Positions 38,601 through 41,600 of a stretch of DNA of 64,000 nt are shown one piece after another. Position numbers and translations under genes: made by a program. Location of the stretch: NCBI RefSeq assembly GCF_000002235.5, contig NW_022145599.1, forward strand, positions 20,953,655 to 21,017,654, given 5' to 3'. The stretch comes from Strongylocentrotus purpuratus. Taxonomy: Eukaryota > Echinodermata > Echinoidea > Camarodonta > Strongylocentrotidae. Under the pieces are notes generated by a model. The model did not search any database. It was not told the origin of the DNA and was given only the letters and a program-made list of their open reading frames with translations. Position 1 is the first letter of the stretch. Each line of letters opens with the position of its first letter.

Positions 38601-41600
38601 TCAAGCCTTTCTTTATTTAGTTACTATTTTCCTTCTAATTCTCTTTAATTATTAAGAATATCAGTTTTCTATATTTAAAAGGCAAGGTAAAGGACAGAAA
38701 CCTCATAGGATGACAAATACTGCATTTGCACAAAATGTGCACAACATGTTACTGTTTAACATTGTCAATATACCCTATGATTAAAAAAATATCATGTTTG
38801 TCCAATATTATTATTAAACACAGTATTAAAGGATGGTAGTTTTAACTATTTAACTATTTTAAACGTAGGACTACAAATTATTTTTTATTGGTGTTTTGAG
38901 GAACTAAGATTGGGCGGAATACTGACCGTTATGGGCTTCAGAGGATGCTCTGTAGTCACATCACCTTTCAGCAGAAGTTTTCTCTTCTCTGCTTCATATT
39001 CTCTAGGTCTTGCATGCCTGGGATTGAGAACAACAGAAATGCTCGTCATTAACACATCAATTAATGGTATAAAAATAATACATTGAAGATTATTATTGAT
39101 AAAACTCATGTTATAGTTACATCCTCAAGAGCAGACTGCAACCATATTGAACTAACGTAAATCGCATGTTAGCTCATTATCCTCAGGAATATGTGAAGGG
39201 TAAACAAATTGCTGTCACTCTGGTATCAAATGTTCTTTTTTGGTGGTTATTTTTAAGTGCTTTATAGAGACACAATAACCAGGTTTAATATTTAATGCTC
39301 TTGTGCAACCAATCCTTGAATATGAAATATGCACTTTGGCACCAAAGATACAAGACAGATCTGGGAAGGTTGAGAAACTACAGATTCCATTCCATCTGCA
39401 GCAATGTTCGACTACGCGGTCTAGCGCGCGCTAGACCGCGCTATCTCTGCAGTGTGGAAGGTACAACGTCGTTTCGGTTCGCCCAATACTATAAGCGAGC
39501 CATGGCGAGCCAACACTGGAGCACCTCTTGGGGGTGGTCCACTAGAGATAGTGCGGTCCAGCGCGCGCTATCTCTGCCGGTGTGAACCCGAGCTACGATA
39601 GCACGCTGGAAGTCATCTATACTCATTCTATTTTGGTGCGATCTGAATCTGAATCGGTACAACTCTACACTCCTAGTTCGTAATAGCGCGCAAAATCTTT
39701 GACTGCTCTGACCTCATGACGTCACGCGTCATGGCAACAGGACCTCTAAAAAAAGGGGGTGCTACGATAGACCGCTGGCAGATCTCACTGCGGTGTGAAT
39801 CCGGCGAATGCCAATAGGCGCTACGATAGCGCGATCCACGGTCCGCCCACGGACCCCCCTTGCGGTGTGAACACGCCCACAGACTGCTTCAAATTATAAT
39901 TTCAAGTAGTTGGAGAGATGCCCAGAGGAGTCGAAAAACATTGTAGGTCAAATTGTAATTACTACCTCTTTACATTGCAAAAAATGTGACCAAACCCGCT
40001 GTTCAAATCATTTTCATAAACGGGCTCTGGAGTTAGCTGAATGTGAGAGCAAATGCCTTTAGAAGTAGAATGGTGAGTGACTGGAACACCCTACCAACTG
40101 AGGTCGTCACTGCCATATCTGTGAACTCTTTCATAGCCAGGCTTAATTGACAAATTTTGGTGTGGGGAACTATATTCTCACCCTTTGGAGATTAAATTTG
40201 ATTGAAGCAATGTACACATTATGACACTGACACACGTCATCAGATCAAATTATTGGAGAAGGAAGGTGGAGCTTGGAAGACAAATAGACCTGGAAACTTG
40301 ACTGAAGATCTCTACAATTTCCAGTACATCCACAAGAAGAGAAGAAAGAAGAGAAGAAAGAAGAGAAGAAAGAAGAGCCCACTAGACTAGACTAGGCACT
40401 AACTGACTAAGGCACTAGCAAACTCCGAGGCAAAGCAAGCCAGTGTGCACGAAGAACTTTGCGCATGGAGTGCTGTACAGTGAGTTTACACGCTCTCATC
40501 GGCCGATCCGCTCGAGTGGCTTTGAATTTAAGTGAAAGAGGGCCTACTTAACTTAAGCGCAACTTAAGTTCAATGGCAATGTCAATATATAATATTACGT
40601 CACACCATAGAGATTTTGACATGTCATGTTTTAAACAGGCGACGCACTTCACACATATTACTGACGCACACATGAAATTGCACACACATAAAATAGAAAA
40701 ATCTACGAACATTTCAGAATAAATTTCCAGTTTGTACCTTATATATGACGAAAATGAGAATTGTTTAAACTAAAAAATAGTAACATAAGACCTAAACTTA
40801 AGTGAAATATTTAACCTTTTAAGAATGCTGAAAAAATCATAAAACATGGAGGGTTTGACTGAAATATCATAATTTTGGTATCAAATGAAACAGAATCCAT
40901 CAACGAAGAAAGACACAGCCAAAATTTAAGGTGTTCAAAGACGTGCAGCACGATTTGTCCTTCAGAGATACCACCATACTGAAAGTGTGTCTGCCATGTT
41001 CAATGACCTTAAGTGGGATACCCTGGAGAAATGTTGACATGCTGCATGCCTAACCCTACTGTACAAGATTCAACATGGCCTCGTAGCAATAAATCCAGAT
41101 CAGTTTGTCACACCTACGACTCAGAACAACACCAGGCAATTCCACCCGAATAAATTCAAGCTAATCACTGCCCGTACTGAGCTTTCCCACAGACAGTTGC
41201 AGCATGGTACATGCTCCCTCCAGATATCTTGGTTTCTGCAACAGCAGAAACCTTCCAGGGAGCCCTATTCCAGAAACGCCATTGATGGCTGAGAATCGTT
41301 TTTACTTGTACCTTGTACATAATACTCCAACTGACTGCACTGCACAAGAGCACCTTGCCAGACATTTCAACCTTGACGTTATATCCTGACTGATGGATCC
41401 TGTCAAGTACCGACGTAGAAGTAGAAGTACGCATTAGCATTGACTCTGCTTTGCTGGAGTGCTAAATGTAAGCTAGGCACATTCATGGGGCACTAAAGGG
41501 CGCTTCGCGAGCGTACGAAAATCTGAATGGCCTTGCTGCGGTGGGTCGGCAATAATCAGCCCAAAACTTGAATATGGGAGGGTGGAAGGATATATCTTTT

